The notes: generated by a model from the sequence alone, not told the origin. Numbered from the stretch's first letter, positions 29,883 to 39,080 are shown. The stretch is 64,000 bases of DNA from Ruminiclostridium cellobioparum DSM 1351 = ATCC 15832 (GCF_000621505.1 NZ_JHYD01000001.1:62001-126000); one strand, 5' to 3'. Translations and numbers: made by a program.

Positions 29883-30941
29883 TTGAGTATAAAAGCTGCA
29901 ATAATCGGATTTGGCGGCATGGGGTCATTTCATGCCCGGCAGATAAAACAGATAAATTCAATTGAAATAACCGGGGTCTATGATATAAATCCTCAGAAAG
30001 TCCAGGAAGGCGTTAAAAAAGGGTATAAGGGATATTCCACCCTGGAGGAATGCCTTTCGGATGACACTGAACTCGTCATAATAGCCACCCCAAATAATTT
30101 CCACAAGGAGCTTTCCATTGAGGCACTCAGGGCCGGAAAGCATGTCATATGCGAAAAGCCTGTTATGATGAATGCAAAGGAATTGGAAGAAGTCCTTGAG
30201 GTTTCAAAGCAGGAAAAGAAAATTTTCACAGTTCATCAGAACAGGCGTTGGGACAAGGATTTCAGGATAGTGAAGGAAGCCCTTGACAGGAAGCTTATAG
30301 GAAAGCCCTTCTACATTGAATCCCGTGTTCAGGGCTCCCGGGGAATTCCCGGAGACTGGAGATGCGTCAGGGAGGCCGGCGGCGGAATGCTCCTGGATTG
30401 GGGGGTACATTTGCTGGACCAGCTGCTCTGGCTTGTGGACAGTCCTGTTACAGAGGTTTACGCCCATCTGCTCAGCGTGAAGTTTGAGGGTGTGGATGAT
30501 AACTTCAAAGTATTGCTTAAATTTGAAAACGGGCTAAGTGCTTTGATTGAGGTTGACACCTATACCTTTATTCCGCTGCCAAGATGGCATATAAGCACTG
30601 ATTCCGGAACACTTGTCATAAACGACTGGGAATGCGGCGGGAAAATTCTTAAAGCCAACCTGGTTGAGTTCAAATGGGAGGAAGGTATCGTACACACCAG
30701 TGCGGGACCGACAAAGACCATGGCGCCGAGGCCGGTGGAAACAATCGATGAACTCCCTCTGCCCCAAATGGAACCCGACTGCAAGGATTATTATGACAAT
30801 GTTGCAAAGGCTGTGAAGGGTGAGGAGGAATTGATTGTTACACCGGCCCAGGCAATGCGTGTAATGAGGATTATCGATGCAATATTTGAATCCGCCGAAC
30901 GCGGTGAATGTATAAAAGGAGTTGATATTTATGAAACCTGA
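29883..30941 (+). CDS. Gfo/Idh/MocA-family oxidoreductase 2
   Basis: A second dehydrogenase of this family, 352 residues, clearly diverged from the first: AAIIGFGGMGSFHARQIKQIN, CEKPVMMNAKELEEVL and GGGMLLDWGVHLLDQLLWLV are the matching motifs. The TTG at 29883 follows GGGAGG by five bases; the frame is open further upstream without a supporting site. Its last 11 bases overlap the next gene, indicating coupling. Confidence 0.9.
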   Translation: MSIKAAIIGFGGMGSFHARQIKQINSIEITGVYDINPQKVQEGVKKGYKGYSTLEECLSDDTELVIIATPNNFHKELSIEALRAGKHVICEKPVMMNAKELEEVLEVSKQEKKIFTVHQNRRWDKDFRIVKEALDRKLIGKPFYIESRVQGSRGIPGDWRCVREAGGGMLLDWGVHLLDQLLWLVDSPVTEVYAHLLSVKFEGVDDNFKVLLKFENGLSALIEVDTYTFIPLPRWHISTDSGTLVINDWECGGKILKANLVEFKWEEGIVHTSAGPTKTMAPRPVETIDELPLPQMEPDCKDYYDNVAKAVKGEEELIVTPAQAMRVMRIIDAIFESAERGECIKGVDIYET

Positions 30942-31668
30942 TATAGGCCTGCAGCTTTATTCCTTAAGAGAAAAGTGCGGCGAGAATTTCGAGAATGTGT
31001 TAAAGGAAGTATCCAGAGCCGGTTATGATGGTGTTGAGTTTTATTCCTTCTTTGATATCAATTCGGATGATATGGGGGAAATGCTTAAGAAATACAATTT
31101 AAAAGCCCCGGGGACTCACACCAGCGCCGATATTCTGACCAATGAGCTGGATGAACTCATCAAATATTGTTATGAGCTGGAGATTGAATATATAAGCCTG
31201 GCCTGGTACGATTCCGCAGACAGGGACGGCTGGCTGCGTTTATGTGAAAAAGCTGAAAAATGGGGCGAGAAGATGCGCAGGAACGGTATACATTTTATGT
31301 ATCACAATCATGCCCACGAATTTGAACCTAGGTTTTCGGGAGAAATGGCAGAGGATATTATACTTAAAAATACATCTCCCGGGAACGTATCCCTTGAGCT
31401 TGACTGCTATTGGGTAACACATGCCGGTCTGGAGGCTGCGGAATATCTTACGAAAAATATTTCACGCATAAAAACCATTCATATCAAGGATATGGCCGAC
31501 AGGACAGAAAAAAAGATGACCGAAGTAGGTACCGGCATTATCGACTGCAGAGGGCTTTATGATATTTCGGCACAGGCGGGCTTTAAATGGGTGGCAATTG
31601 AACAGGACGATATAAGGATCGACCCGTTTGAAAGCATAAGGATATCAATTAACAACCTGCGTAAATAA
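30931..31668 (+). CDS. Sugar phosphate isomerase/epimerase-like TIM-barrel protein 2
   Basis: This 245-residue TIM barrel begins DIGLQLYSLREKCGENFENVLKEVSRAGYDGVEFYSF and carries YHNHAHEFEP, ELDCYWVTHAGLE, IHIKDM and AIEQDD, which supply the metal ligands of the family. It is shorter than the first isomerase-like protein and not a recent copy of it. The ATG at 30931 overlaps oxidoreductase 2 and has AAAGGAG nine bases upstream. It is the last gene before a terminator. Confidence 0.9.
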   Translation: MKPDIGLQLYSLREKCGENFENVLKEVSRAGYDGVEFYSFFDINSDDMGEMLKKYNLKAPGTHTSADILTNELDELIKYCYELEIEYISLAWYDSADRDGWLRLCEKAEKWGEKMRRNGIHFMYHNHAHEFEPRFSGEMAEDIILKNTSPGNVSLELDCYWVTHAGLEAAEYLTKNISRIKTIHIKDMADRTEKKMTEVGTGIIDCRGLYDISAQAGFKWVAIEQDDIRIDPFESIRISINNLRK

Positions 31669-31680
31669 AGTTTTTTTCTA

Positions 31681-31728
31681 TGAAAAGGAGCCTGGAGGAC
31701 GGTAAAACGTTTTTCAGGCTCCTTTTCA
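31681..31728 (+). terminator. Terminator of the oxidoreductase/isomerase operon
   Basis: A 14-bp perfect stem, TGAAAAGGAGCCTG (31681-31694) with 31715-31728; the T-run is within the 3' arm. Confidence 0.75.
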
Positions 31729-31760
31729 ACATAAACTGTGCCGCTGGAAAGTTGAGCGAC

Positions 31761-31861
31761 AATTTAACTGGCACTACGAGTTAAATTATATTTCAATTTG
31801 ATATAAAAATATTACCTAGGTAAAGTAAAAAATTAAATTAATTAGCACAACGCGTTAATTT
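31761..31861. repeat. Pair of 27-bp motif copies, MITE-like element (locus B)
   Basis: Two copies of the motif also seen in loci A and C occupy 31761-31787 and 31835-31861. The left copy has perfect 9-bp arms (AATTTAACT / AGTTAAATT) around GGCACTACG; the right copy has core GCACAACGCGTTAAT. Unlike loci A and C, the two copies are in the same orientation. The 47 bases between them contain CCTAGG and no ORF. The element lies at the 3' end of the pentapeptide gene. Confidence 0.6.
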
Positions 31862-31867
31862 AAAGTA

Positions 31868-32512
31868 CTATTTAATTATAATACCCAGTATTTTGGACAG
31901 AGCCAGGGCTTGAAATTCATTGACAATCACACCCTTTAATTCCGGCCCTCTCAATAAAAGTCCTTCAATATCGCTGGTGGTGAAATCAATGCCTTTTAGC
32001 ATGGTGCCTGCCAGTTCTGCCGAAGTGAGGTTGCATTCGGAGAAAAACAGGTCTTTTTGAGTTGCTTCCCATATATAGCAGTTGGACAGATTTGATTTTT
32101 GGATGGAAACCCGCGTAAAATCAGCATTGGAGAAAATGGAATACCGCATGCTGCATTCGGTTATTGTCACATCACGCAGCTTGGCCCTGGTCATATTAGT
32201 TCCGGTCATATTGCAATTGACAAATTCCACGCTGTTGAAGCCTGCATCGGTAAAGTCCATGCCGTTCAGATCGCAATCCTTGAAAACCGTGTTTTCAAAT
32301 ATATGACTGTTATTGCTTTTATTAAAGGTACACTTTTCAAATATGCATTTATTGAAGAAGAGCATAGCTGAGTATGAGGTACAATCGAATATACCGTTTT
32401 TAAATTGATAGTTCTCTATATCATAGCCGGATTCCATCAGTTCAGAAATTATTTCACCTACATTGCAGGATATTGCCAGATCCTGCGGTATTTGCGGCCT
32501 CTGTATTACCAT
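31868..32512 (-). CDS. Pentapeptide-repeat protein
   Basis: Residues about 40-190 are made of A(D/N)LXX-type repeats (FKDCDLNGMDFTDAGFNSVEF, then NMTGTNMTRAKLRDVTI), which form a right-handed quadrilateral beta-helix. Some such proteins mimic DNA and protect gyrase; most have no known role. The ATG at 32512 is preferred over a GTG at 32524, because the GGGAG directly abuts that GTG. The gene stands alone, divergent from pgk-tpiA. Confidence 0.85.
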   Translation of the reverse strand: MVIQRPQIPQDLAISCNVGEIISELMESGYDIENYQFKNGIFDCTSYSAMLFFNKCIFEKCTFNKSNNSHIFENTVFKDCDLNGMDFTDAGFNSVEFVNCNMTGTNMTRAKLRDVTITECSMRYSIFSNADFTRVSIQKSNLSNCYIWEATQKDLFFSECNLTSAELAGTMLKGIDFTTSDIEGLLLRGPELKGVIVNEFQALALSKILGIIIK

Positions 32513-32605
32513 TTTCAGCTTCACTCCCGTTTTAACGTTAATAAATCAGTTGCAGTCATATCAATAAGTTTATCAAAAAGTCCGGTACATGTCATGTAAA
32601 GTATT

Positions 32606-32623
32606 TTGTTAATTCACTAACAA
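32606..32623 (+). promoter_or_regulatory. Rex-like operator upstream of pgk-tpiA
   Basis: TTGTTAATTCACTAACAA matches 13 of the 14 conserved positions of the clostridial Rex consensus TTGTTAAnnnnTTAACAA. It ends four bases before the -35 hexamer of the proposed pgk-tpiA promoter. Rex is the NADH/NAD-sensing repressor of fermentation genes. Confidence 0.5.
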
Positions 32624-32627
32624 ACTA

Positions 32628-32656
32628 TTGAAATAACACTGAAAAAGAGGTAAAAT
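32628..32656 (+). promoter_or_regulatory. Sigma-A-type promoter of pgk-tpiA
   Basis: TTGAAA (32628-32633), 17 bases, TAAAAT (32651-32656): five of six matches in each hexamer. It implies a leader of about 300 nt. Confidence 0.55.
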
Positions 32657-32963
32657 TACTTTGGTTATTTAAAAAGAATCATCCACCAAGTGTAATGATT
32701 CTATGGAAAATTGGATAATATACATAGTATGTGCGACAGCAGACAAATAAGAGAATTTTCCTGAAATTTAGACTCAGTTCTATAACGGGGCGGCAATGTC
32801 CGAATTGTTTTGGGGATACAGGTACCTCTTACCGATCCGGTTTTCAGACGGTGAGCATATCAGTCTCGTTAAAACGGCATATAAGGATAAAAAAATTTTC
32901 TATAAACAGGAAAATTTTTATTGAATCTATGTGTTATTAAAATATATATAGGAGTGTGAACTT
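32657..32963 (+). other. Long 5' leader of pgk-tpiA
   Basis: About 300 bases without a supported gene. A perfect 8-bp hairpin, AGAATCAT (32675-32682) with 32695-32702, lies near the inferred transcript start. An open frame at 32731-32940 has no ribosome binding site and no recognisable product. The leader ends in TATATAGGAGTG before the ATG. Confidence 0.4.
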
Positions 32964-34904
32964 ATGAGTATGAAGAACAAGAAGACCATCGAAGATATCG
33001 ATGTGGCTGGAAAAAGAGTTATTGTAAGAGTTGATTTTAACGTACCATTGGATGCTGATAGAAATATCACTGACGATAAGAGAATAGTTGGTGCACTTCC
33101 TACCATCAAGTACCTTGTTGACAAGGGAGCAAAGACAATTTTGGTTTCCCACCTGGGAAGGCCGAAGGATGGCTTTGAAGATAAATACAGCATGAAGCCC
33201 ACAGCAGTTAAATTGGGCCAGCTGCTGGGAAAAGAAGTTATCATGGCAAAGGACGTCATAGGTGAAGATGCAAAAGCCAAGGCTGCCGCATTGAAGAACG
33301 GAGAAGTTCTTATGCTTGAAAACGTAAGATTCCACAAGGAAGAAACAAAGAATGATCCCGGGTTTGCAAAACAGCTGGCAAGCATGGCTGAAATCTTTGT
33401 AAACGATGCATTCGGAACTGCTCATAGAGCTCATGCTTCAACTGCAGGTCTTGCAGATTATTTACCTGCCGTATGCGGATATCTCATCAAGAAGGAAATT
33501 GATTTCATGGGCAAGGCTCTGGCCAACCCGGCAAGACCTTTCGTTGCAATACTGGGTGGTGCAAAGGTTTCCGACAAAATCGCAGTTATTGAAAACCTTA
33601 TAGATAAGGTTGATACTTTAATAATCGGCGGCGGTATGGCTTACACCTTCCTGAAGGCAAAGGGCTACCACATCGGAAATTCAATCTGTGAAGACGACAA
33701 GCTTGAGCTTGCAAAGACTCTTATGGCCAAGGCCGAGGCAAAGGGAGTCAACCTGATGCTTCCGATAGGCAGCATGGTTGCACAGGAATTCAAGAATGAC
33801 ACTGAAATAAAATATGTTCCTTCAGATGCCATGCCTGACGGATGGATGGGTATGGATATCGGATCACTCACAATAGAGAAGTTCTCAAAAGAAATCAAAA
33901 AAGCCAAGACAGTTATCTGGAACGGACCGATGGGAGTATTTGAATTCCCTAATTTCGCTACAGGTACAAAGGAAGTTGCAAAAGCTGTTGCGGAGTCAGG
34001 CGCTCTTTCAATAGTCGGAGGAGGGGATTCAGCGGCTGCTGTTGAACAACTTGGTTTTGCGGATAAGATCACTCATATTTCAACAGGCGGCGGAGCTTCG
34101 CTGGAATTCCTCGAAGGAAAGGTTCTTCCCGGTATAGCTGTACTTATGGACAAAAATCCTAGAAAGACTATTGCAGCAGGTAACTGGAAAATGAACAAGA
34201 CTCCAAAGGAAGCTGTTGCATTTGTTAATGAATTGAAAGCAAGTGTTGCAGATGCTTCAAATGAAGTAGTTGTAGGTGTTCCCTTTGTTTGCCTGCCCGG
34301 AGTTGTTGAAGCTGTAAAGGGCACAAACATAAAGGTTGCAGCCCAGAACATGCACTGGGAGGAAAAGGGTGCTTACACCGGTGAAGTTTCGGGCCCCATG
34401 CTGGCTGATCTCGGAGTTGATTATGTAATAATCGGACACTCTGAAAGAAGAGAGTATTTCGGTGAAACCAATGAAATGATCAACAAGAAAGCTCATGCCA
34501 TATTCAATTACGGAATGACCCCGATAATCTGCTGCGGTGAAACCCTTACCCAGAGAGAACAGGGAGTTACAGCCGACCACGTAAGATACCAGATCAAGGT
34601 TGCCTTGCTTGGCCTCACAGCTGAGCAGGTTAAGAAGACTGTCATAGCCTATGAACCTATCTGGGCTATCGGAACAGGTAAAACCGCCACAAACGAGCAG
34701 GCTAACGAGGTTTGCGGTATTATCAGACAGCTTGTATGCGAGCTCTATGGTGAAGAAGTAGCCGAACAGGTAAGAGTACAGTACGGCGGAAGTGTAAATG
34801 CAAAGAATGCAGCCGAGCTCTTCGCAATGTCGGATATCGACGGCGGACTTGTCGGCGGAGCAAGCTTAAAGGTTGACGAATTTACAGTAATAGCTAACGC
34901 TTAA
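32964..34904 (+). CDS. pgk-tpiA: Fused phosphoglycerate kinase / triosephosphate isomerase
   Basis: One 646-codon frame encodes two glycolytic enzymes. Residues 1 to about 394 are a complete PGK ([56 protein letters not shown]). Residues from about 395 are a complete TPI with all catalytic residues: Lys in AGNWKMNK, His in [12 protein letters not shown], Glu in [14 protein letters not shown], plus YGGSVNAKN. There is no stop or frameshift at the junction (around 34146, where an internal ATG occurs but without a good ribosome binding site). Bifunctional PGK-TPI is known from Thermotoga; most Firmicutes have separate genes. Codon bias suggests high expression. Confidence 0.95.
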   Translation: MSMKNKKTIEDIDVAGKRVIVRVDFNVPLDADRNITDDKRIVGALPTIKYLVDKGAKTILVSHLGRPKDGFEDKYSMKPTAVKLGQLLGKEVIMAKDVIGEDAKAKAAALKNGEVLMLENVRFHKEETKNDPGFAKQLASMAEIFVNDAFGTAHRAHASTAGLADYLPAVCGYLIKKEIDFMGKALANPARPFVAILGGAKVSDKIAVIENLIDKVDTLIIGGGMAYTFLKAKGYHIGNSICEDDKLELAKTLMAKAEAKGVNLMLPIGSMVAQEFKNDTEIKYVPSDAMPDGWMGMDIGSLTIEKFSKEIKKAKTVIWNGPMGVFEFPNFATGTKEVAKAVAESGALSIVGGGDSAAAVEQLGFADKITHISTGGGASLEFLEGKVLPGIAVLMDKNPRKTIAAGNWKMNKTPKEAVAFVNELKASVADASNEVVVGVPFVCLPGVVEAVKGTNIKVAAQNMHWEEKGAYTGEVSGPMLADLGVDYVIIGHSERREYFGETNEMINKKAHAIFNYGMTPIICCGETLTQREQGVTADHVRYQIKVALLGLTAEQVKKTVIAYEPIWAIGTGKTATNEQANEVCGIIRQLVCELYGEEVAEQVRVQYGGSVNAKNAAELFAMSDIDGGLVGGASLKVDEFTVIANA

Positions 34905-35255
34905 AATTACCGCATAAAAGTTCAACTGCTATAAATGTATATAAATGACTTTATAAATTACGTTCAGTGAATTATATAATTTCAAATTTGACCCTCCGGT
35001 AGGTGCTGGGGGGTCAAGTTGTAAGTTTACAACTTTTATCGAATAAAAATGTTTGTCACAAGCCCCCGAGTGGAATATTTATAAATGTGACAGGATGACT
35101 GTGATAAGGATTTGTAAAATGGACATTATAGCCAGTTTTAAATAGTAACCGTTAAAATAGAAGAGCCTGTTTAAGATCTGCTTGTGCATGGCGCAAAATA
35201 CGCCAAAATGACATGTGCAATGGGAGCTTAAATACACTCTAAAGGAGAATATCAT
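34905..35255. other. Intergenic region pgk-tpiA to gpmI with hairpins
   Basis: A probable terminator pairs TTGACCC (34988-34994) with GGGTCAA (35011-35017); a second small hairpin (GTTGTA / TACAAC, 35018-35033) and TTTT follow. TGTCACA and TGTGACA form a wider inverted repeat around 35053-35091. A leader hairpin lies at 35170-35232. No ORF is supported. Confidence 0.55.
35170..35232 (+). promoter_or_regulatory. Hairpin in the gpmI leader
   Basis: Nested pairing of TTTAAG with CTTAAA, TTGTGCAT with ATGTGCAA (two G-U pairs) and GGCG with CGCC around a seven-base loop, ending about 10 bases before the AAAGGAG of gpmI. Confidence 0.4.
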
Positions 35256-36791
35256 ATGGATAAGAAATTAATAACATTAATGATCCTGGATGGTTTCGGC
35301 AACAACCCCAGAACAGATGGAAATGCCATTGCCGCAGCTCATAAGCCAAACCTTGACAAATACCTTGCAACCTGCCCCAACACAATAGTGCATACCAGCG
35401 GTATGGATGTGGGACTTCCCGACGGACAGATGGGAAATTCAGAGGTGGGGCATACAAACATAGGTGCCGGACGAATAGTATATCAGGAACTGACCAGAAT
35501 TACCAAGTCCATAAGTGACGGGGACTTCTTTGAAAAGGAAGAGTTCCTGAAGGCTGTTGAAAACTGCAAAAAAAATAACTCAAAGCTCCATTTGTTTGGT
35601 TTGGTGTCGGATGGTGGCGTTCACAGCCACAACACACATCTCTACGGCCTGCTTGAATTGGCAAAGCGGAACGGACTGAAGGATGTATTCGTCCACTGCT
35701 TCTTTGACGGCAGGGATGTGCCGCCAGACAGTTCAAAGCTGTATACCGAAGCGCTGGAAGCAAAAATAGCTGAGATAGGTGTTGGAAAAATTGCATCGGT
35801 TATGGGCAGATATTACTCAATGGACAGAGACAACCGTTGGGACAGAGTGCAGCAGGCTTATGAGGTAATGGTACTGGGCAAGGGCCTGACAGCCAACTCG
35901 GCTGTTGAGGCTGTTGAAAACTCCTTTGCAAAGAAGGAATATGATGAATTTGTCAAGCCTACTGCCATATTGGAAAACGGAAAACCGGCAGCAACAATAG
36001 GAGCCAATGATTCTGTAATATTCTTCAACTTCAGACCCGACAGGGCCAGAGAAATTACAAGGACATTTGTTGATCCTGAATTCAAAGGCTTTGAAAGAGC
36101 CAACGGCTTTTTCCCGTTGTATTATGTCTGCATGACCCAGTATGACAAGACCATGCCCAACGTGGTTGTAGCATTCAAACCGCAGACTCTTGACAATACC
36201 TTTGGTGAATACATCAGCAAGCTTGGTTACAGACAGCTTAGAATAGCCGAAACAGAGAAGTATGCCCACGTTACCTTCTTCTTCAACGGGGGAGTTGAAA
36301 CCCAGTATGAAGGCGAGGACAGGGCACTCATTCCTTCACCCAAGGTTGCGACCTACGATTTGAAGCCTGAGATGAGCGCTTATGAAGTTGCGGATGAATG
36401 TGTAAGGAGAATAGATTCCAGGCAATATGATGTAATCATATTGAACTTTGCAAACTGTGACATGGTTGGGCATACAGGCGATTTCAATGCCGCAAAAGCC
36501 GCTGTTGAAGCAGTTGATACCTGTGTCGGCAGGGTTGTTGATGCTGTAACCGCCCAGAATGGAATAGTACTTATCACAGCCGACCATGGAAATGCGGAAC
36601 AGATGATTGACTATGAAAACGGCGGAGCCTTCACCGCGCATACCACCAACGTGGTGCCTCTGATAGGCATCGGTCTGGGAAATGCAAAACTTAAGGAAGG
36701 AAAACTTGCCGACCTTACACCCACAATCCTTGATTTGATGGGAGAGGCGAAACCAGCGGAAATGACAGGAAAATCACTTCTTGTAAAATAA
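35256..36791 (+). CDS. gpmI: 2,3-bisphosphoglycerate-independent phosphoglycerate mutase
   Basis: GpmI interconverts 3- and 2-phosphoglycerate using two Mn ions. The 511 residues show MILDGFGNN at the N-terminus, the catalytic Ser in GQMGNSEVGHTNIGAGR, DGRDVPP, and metal ligands in NFANCDMVGHTGD and ITADHGNAEQM. The ribosome binding site is AAAGGAG. It follows pgk-tpiA in the same direction, but a terminator and a 350-bp gap suggest its own promoter. Confidence 0.97.
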   Translation: MDKKLITLMILDGFGNNPRTDGNAIAAAHKPNLDKYLATCPNTIVHTSGMDVGLPDGQMGNSEVGHTNIGAGRIVYQELTRITKSISDGDFFEKEEFLKAVENCKKNNSKLHLFGLVSDGGVHSHNTHLYGLLELAKRNGLKDVFVHCFFDGRDVPPDSSKLYTEALEAKIAEIGVGKIASVMGRYYSMDRDNRWDRVQQAYEVMVLGKGLTANSAVEAVENSFAKKEYDEFVKPTAILENGKPAATIGANDSVIFFNFRPDRAREITRTFVDPEFKGFERANGFFPLYYVCMTQYDKTMPNVVVAFKPQTLDNTFGEYISKLGYRQLRIAETEKYAHVTFFFNGGVETQYEGEDRALIPSPKVATYDLKPEMSAYEVADECVRRIDSRQYDVIILNFANCDMVGHTGDFNAAKAAVEAVDTCVGRVVDAVTAQNGIVLITADHGNAEQMIDYENGGAFTAHTTNVVPLIGIGLGNAKLKEGKLADLTPTILDLMGEAKPAEMTGKSLLVK

Positions 36792-36798
36792 AAAAAGA

Positions 36799-36844
36799 TG
36801 GAACAGGCCCTGCTTCTTATTCCGGTGAAGCAGGGCCTGTTCCA
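36799..36844 (+). terminator. Terminator of gpmI
   Basis: An 18-bp perfect stem, 36799-36816 with 36827-36844, ten-base loop, preceded by an A-run. Only a weak T-run follows. Confidence 0.8.
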
Positions 36845-36927
36845 TGTTACAATTTTATTCCAAGTTAGATAACCGTATAATCATGTAAATAGATAATCAA
36901 ATATCGGAATCAGGAGGTGATACAGTT

Positions 36928-37755
36928 ATGAAGATTCAGTATCTCGGAACAGCTGCTTCTGAGGGCTGGCCTGCACTGTTTTGCAGGTGTGAAGCCTGTG
37001 AAAAGGCACGTAAGCTGGGGGGAAGGGATATACGTACCCGCTCCCAGAGTTTGGTAGATGACAGATTAATTATTGACATGCCGCCCGATACATTTTATCA
37101 TGCTTTAAAATTTTCGGTAGATCTGCCGTCAATTCAGGATATTCTAATAACCCACACACATGAGGATCATTTCTATCCCCTGGATTTAATTTTAAAGGCT
37201 CCTCCCTATGCCCACGGCGGCTCTGTACAAAACCTGCATGTGTACGGCAGTGCTGCCGTTACCGGTATGTTGAAGGAAACTATGAAACTAAGCGGGATAC
37301 CCGAAATTGAAGATTATATAACACCTGTTGAGGTAGAAGCTTATAAGCCTTTCAAGGCGGGGGATCACACAGTTACAGCTTTGCCTGCCGACCATATGAA
37401 GAATGAAAACTGTTATATCTACATTGTTGAAAATGACGGCAAACGTCTGTTATATGCCCATGATACCGGCATATTTCCCAGGGAAACCTGGGTTTACATC
37501 AGGGGGATGAGATTTGATGCCGTGAGCCTGGACTGTACTTTTGTCCTGGATTACAATGAAAGAGGGCATATGGGTTTCCCAAACGCGCTGGAGGTAAAAA
37601 GAAGATTTCTGCATGACGGGTGTGCCGACGGGAATACCAGATTTGTAATCAACCATTTCTCCCACAACGGCAACAAAACTCATGCTGAGATTTCGGCCCA
37701 TGCTGCAGGAAATGGGTTTCTTACTGCTTACGACGGAATGTCTCTGATGTTTTAA
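36928..37755 (+). CDS. Metallo-beta-lactamase-fold hydrolase, PhnP-like
   Basis: This 275-residue protein has a zinc motif HTHEDHFYPLDL (HxHxDH), a later HDTGIFP and C-terminal NHFSHNGNKTHAE. It also has a CRCEACEKARKLGG segment near the N-terminus, as in PhnP-type phosphodiesterases, where Cys residues bind a structural zinc. The PhnP reaction is cyclic phosphodiester hydrolysis; no phn genes are nearby, so the substrate is unknown. AGGAGG precedes the ATG. Confidence 0.88.
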   Translation: MKIQYLGTAASEGWPALFCRCEACEKARKLGGRDIRTRSQSLVDDRLIIDMPPDTFYHALKFSVDLPSIQDILITHTHEDHFYPLDLILKAPPYAHGGSVQNLHVYGSAAVTGMLKETMKLSGIPEIEDYITPVEVEAYKPFKAGDHTVTALPADHMKNENCYIYIVENDGKRLLYAHDTGIFPRETWVYIRGMRFDAVSLDCTFVLDYNERGHMGFPNALEVKRRFLHDGCADGNTRFVINHFSHNGNKTHAEISAHAAGNGFLTAYDGMSLMF

Positions 37756-37815
37756 TAAACAATAAAGCCGGACTTCCAGGTGCAGCCTGTCTGGCCGGAA
37801 AATTAAATAAAGCAT

Positions 37816-37856
37816 AAAAAATAATGGGGTGTTGCAGCAGCCCCATTATTTTTTTA
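37816..37856. terminator. Bidirectional terminator
   Basis: AAAAAATAATGGGG (37816-37829) pairs with CCCCATTATTTTTT (37841-37854). It serves both the MBL-fold gene and the convergent Ig-like surface protein gene. Confidence 0.9.
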
Positions 37857-37874
37857 ATAAATTTAAATCAAGTA

Positions 37875-39080
37875 TTAATACTCATCTTCTTCTGATACAG
37901 TGATGTCCTGTGTTTTGGTAATGTCACCGCAGGTTATGGTGATTGTAGTTGTTCCTGCACTTACAGGTGAAACGGTGCCGAAACCTTCTTCATCAAGTTC
38001 GCTGACCTTAGCCACGTTTGGATTGGAAGAAGTGACTGTAATTTCATCAAAAGCGTTATACGGCTCTTTCTCTACCGAAAATTCAATGGGATCTCCGCCA
38101 ACGTAAGCTTCAGTCTCATCAAAATCAATATAAAGATCAGTCAATTTTACTTTTTTAACTGTTATTTTGCACTTTCCGATAAGTTTGCTTTCATCAGCAG
38201 CTTTAGCATTTTCATATATCTTCAAGGTTGTGGTTCCTTCTGCCAAACCTTTTAAAGAAATGTAATTTTTATCGGAAACTATATCAAGAACCTTTTTATC
38301 ATCAGAAGTAAAATAGTAAGGCACGTCTGTTCTGTAATTGTTTAAAAGTTCGAATGCCCATACATCGCCGCCTAGATCCACCGAACCCTCAGCAGATACT
38401 GTGGCCTTTTTTACAGTGTACTTTATGGTTCCCACTGTTCTGGTGATCTTATTATAGGTTTCCTTAACTGTAATGGTGTATGTTCCTGGTGCTTTTGCAG
38501 TAAAACTCTGTGATATGAAATTCATGCCGTCAAACTTCTTAATAGTTTCACTCATAGAAAAGTTTTTACTATTTGAAGTATATGTATAAGCTGCGTCATT
38601 ATTACGGTATTCAAATTCCAACGGCTCGCTGGCCACACTTGAACCTAAAGGCAGCTCAGGTACGAAATCCTGGTGTATTACGGAATTTTTTACAGTTACA
38701 GCGCAGGTTCCTACCTTGGTTGTTTTGCCGCTTAACTTTTGATTAACCGTAATTGTTGCAGTTCCGGCTTTTACACCGGTCAAATATGCTACTGTACCGC
38801 TTGCCTTGACTGTAAGTACTTTTGTGTTGCTGGAAGTAAAGCTGTAAGTTGCGTTCTTTACAGGATCTGATACACTTAAAGAGTACTTTCCTTCTTCTTT
38901 GGAATAAAAATCAAAGCTTCCTACAATACTTCCCGTTCCGATTGTCATTTTTGCTTCAACTGACGGCTTGGCAGCTGCCTGAGCTGTATTTGCCACTATT
39001 CCGGCCGGAAGAACTAAAATTGCCAATAACAACATCAATGCCAATAACTTAAAAAGTTTGTTTGTTTTTACTGCGTACAT
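37875..39080 (-). CDS. Secreted protein with four Ig-like (BIG2-type) repeats
   Basis: The 401-residue protein has a signal peptide (KTNKLFKLLALMLLLAILVLP, ending ANTAQAA). About four Ig-like repeats follow, each with a pattern such as SSNTKVLTVKASGTVAYLTGVKAGTATITV or SSNPNVAKVSELDEEGFGTVSPVSAGTTTITI and ending in a CxxTVK-like strand. There is no cell-wall sorting motif, dockerin or SLH domain, so it is secreted or held by unknown contacts. The start at 39080 is set by GGGAGG; an upstream in-frame start is unsupported. Confidence 0.85.
   Translation of the reverse strand: MYAVKTNKLFKLLALMLLLAILVLPAGIVANTAQAAAKPSVEAKMTIGTGSIVGSFDFYSKEEGKYSLSVSDPVKNATYSFTSSNTKVLTVKASGTVAYLTGVKAGTATITVNQKLSGKTTKVGTCAVTVKNSVIHQDFVPELPLGSSVASEPLEFEYRNNDAAYTYTSNSKNFSMSETIKKFDGMNFISQSFTAKAPGTYTITVKETYNKITRTVGTIKYTVKKATVSAEGSVDLGGDVWAFELLNNYRTDVPYYFTSDDKKVLDIVSDKNYISLKGLAEGTTTLKIYENAKAADESKLIGKCKITVKKVKLTDLYIDFDETEAYVGGDPIEFSVEKEPYNAFDEITVTSSNPNVAKVSELDEEGFGTVSPVSAGTTTITITCGDITKTQDITVSEEDEY

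Noticed and set aside
32731-32940. A 69-codon open frame in the pgk-tpiA leader
   Set aside because: It has no ribosome binding site or known domain; the promoter evidence makes this region a 5' leader.
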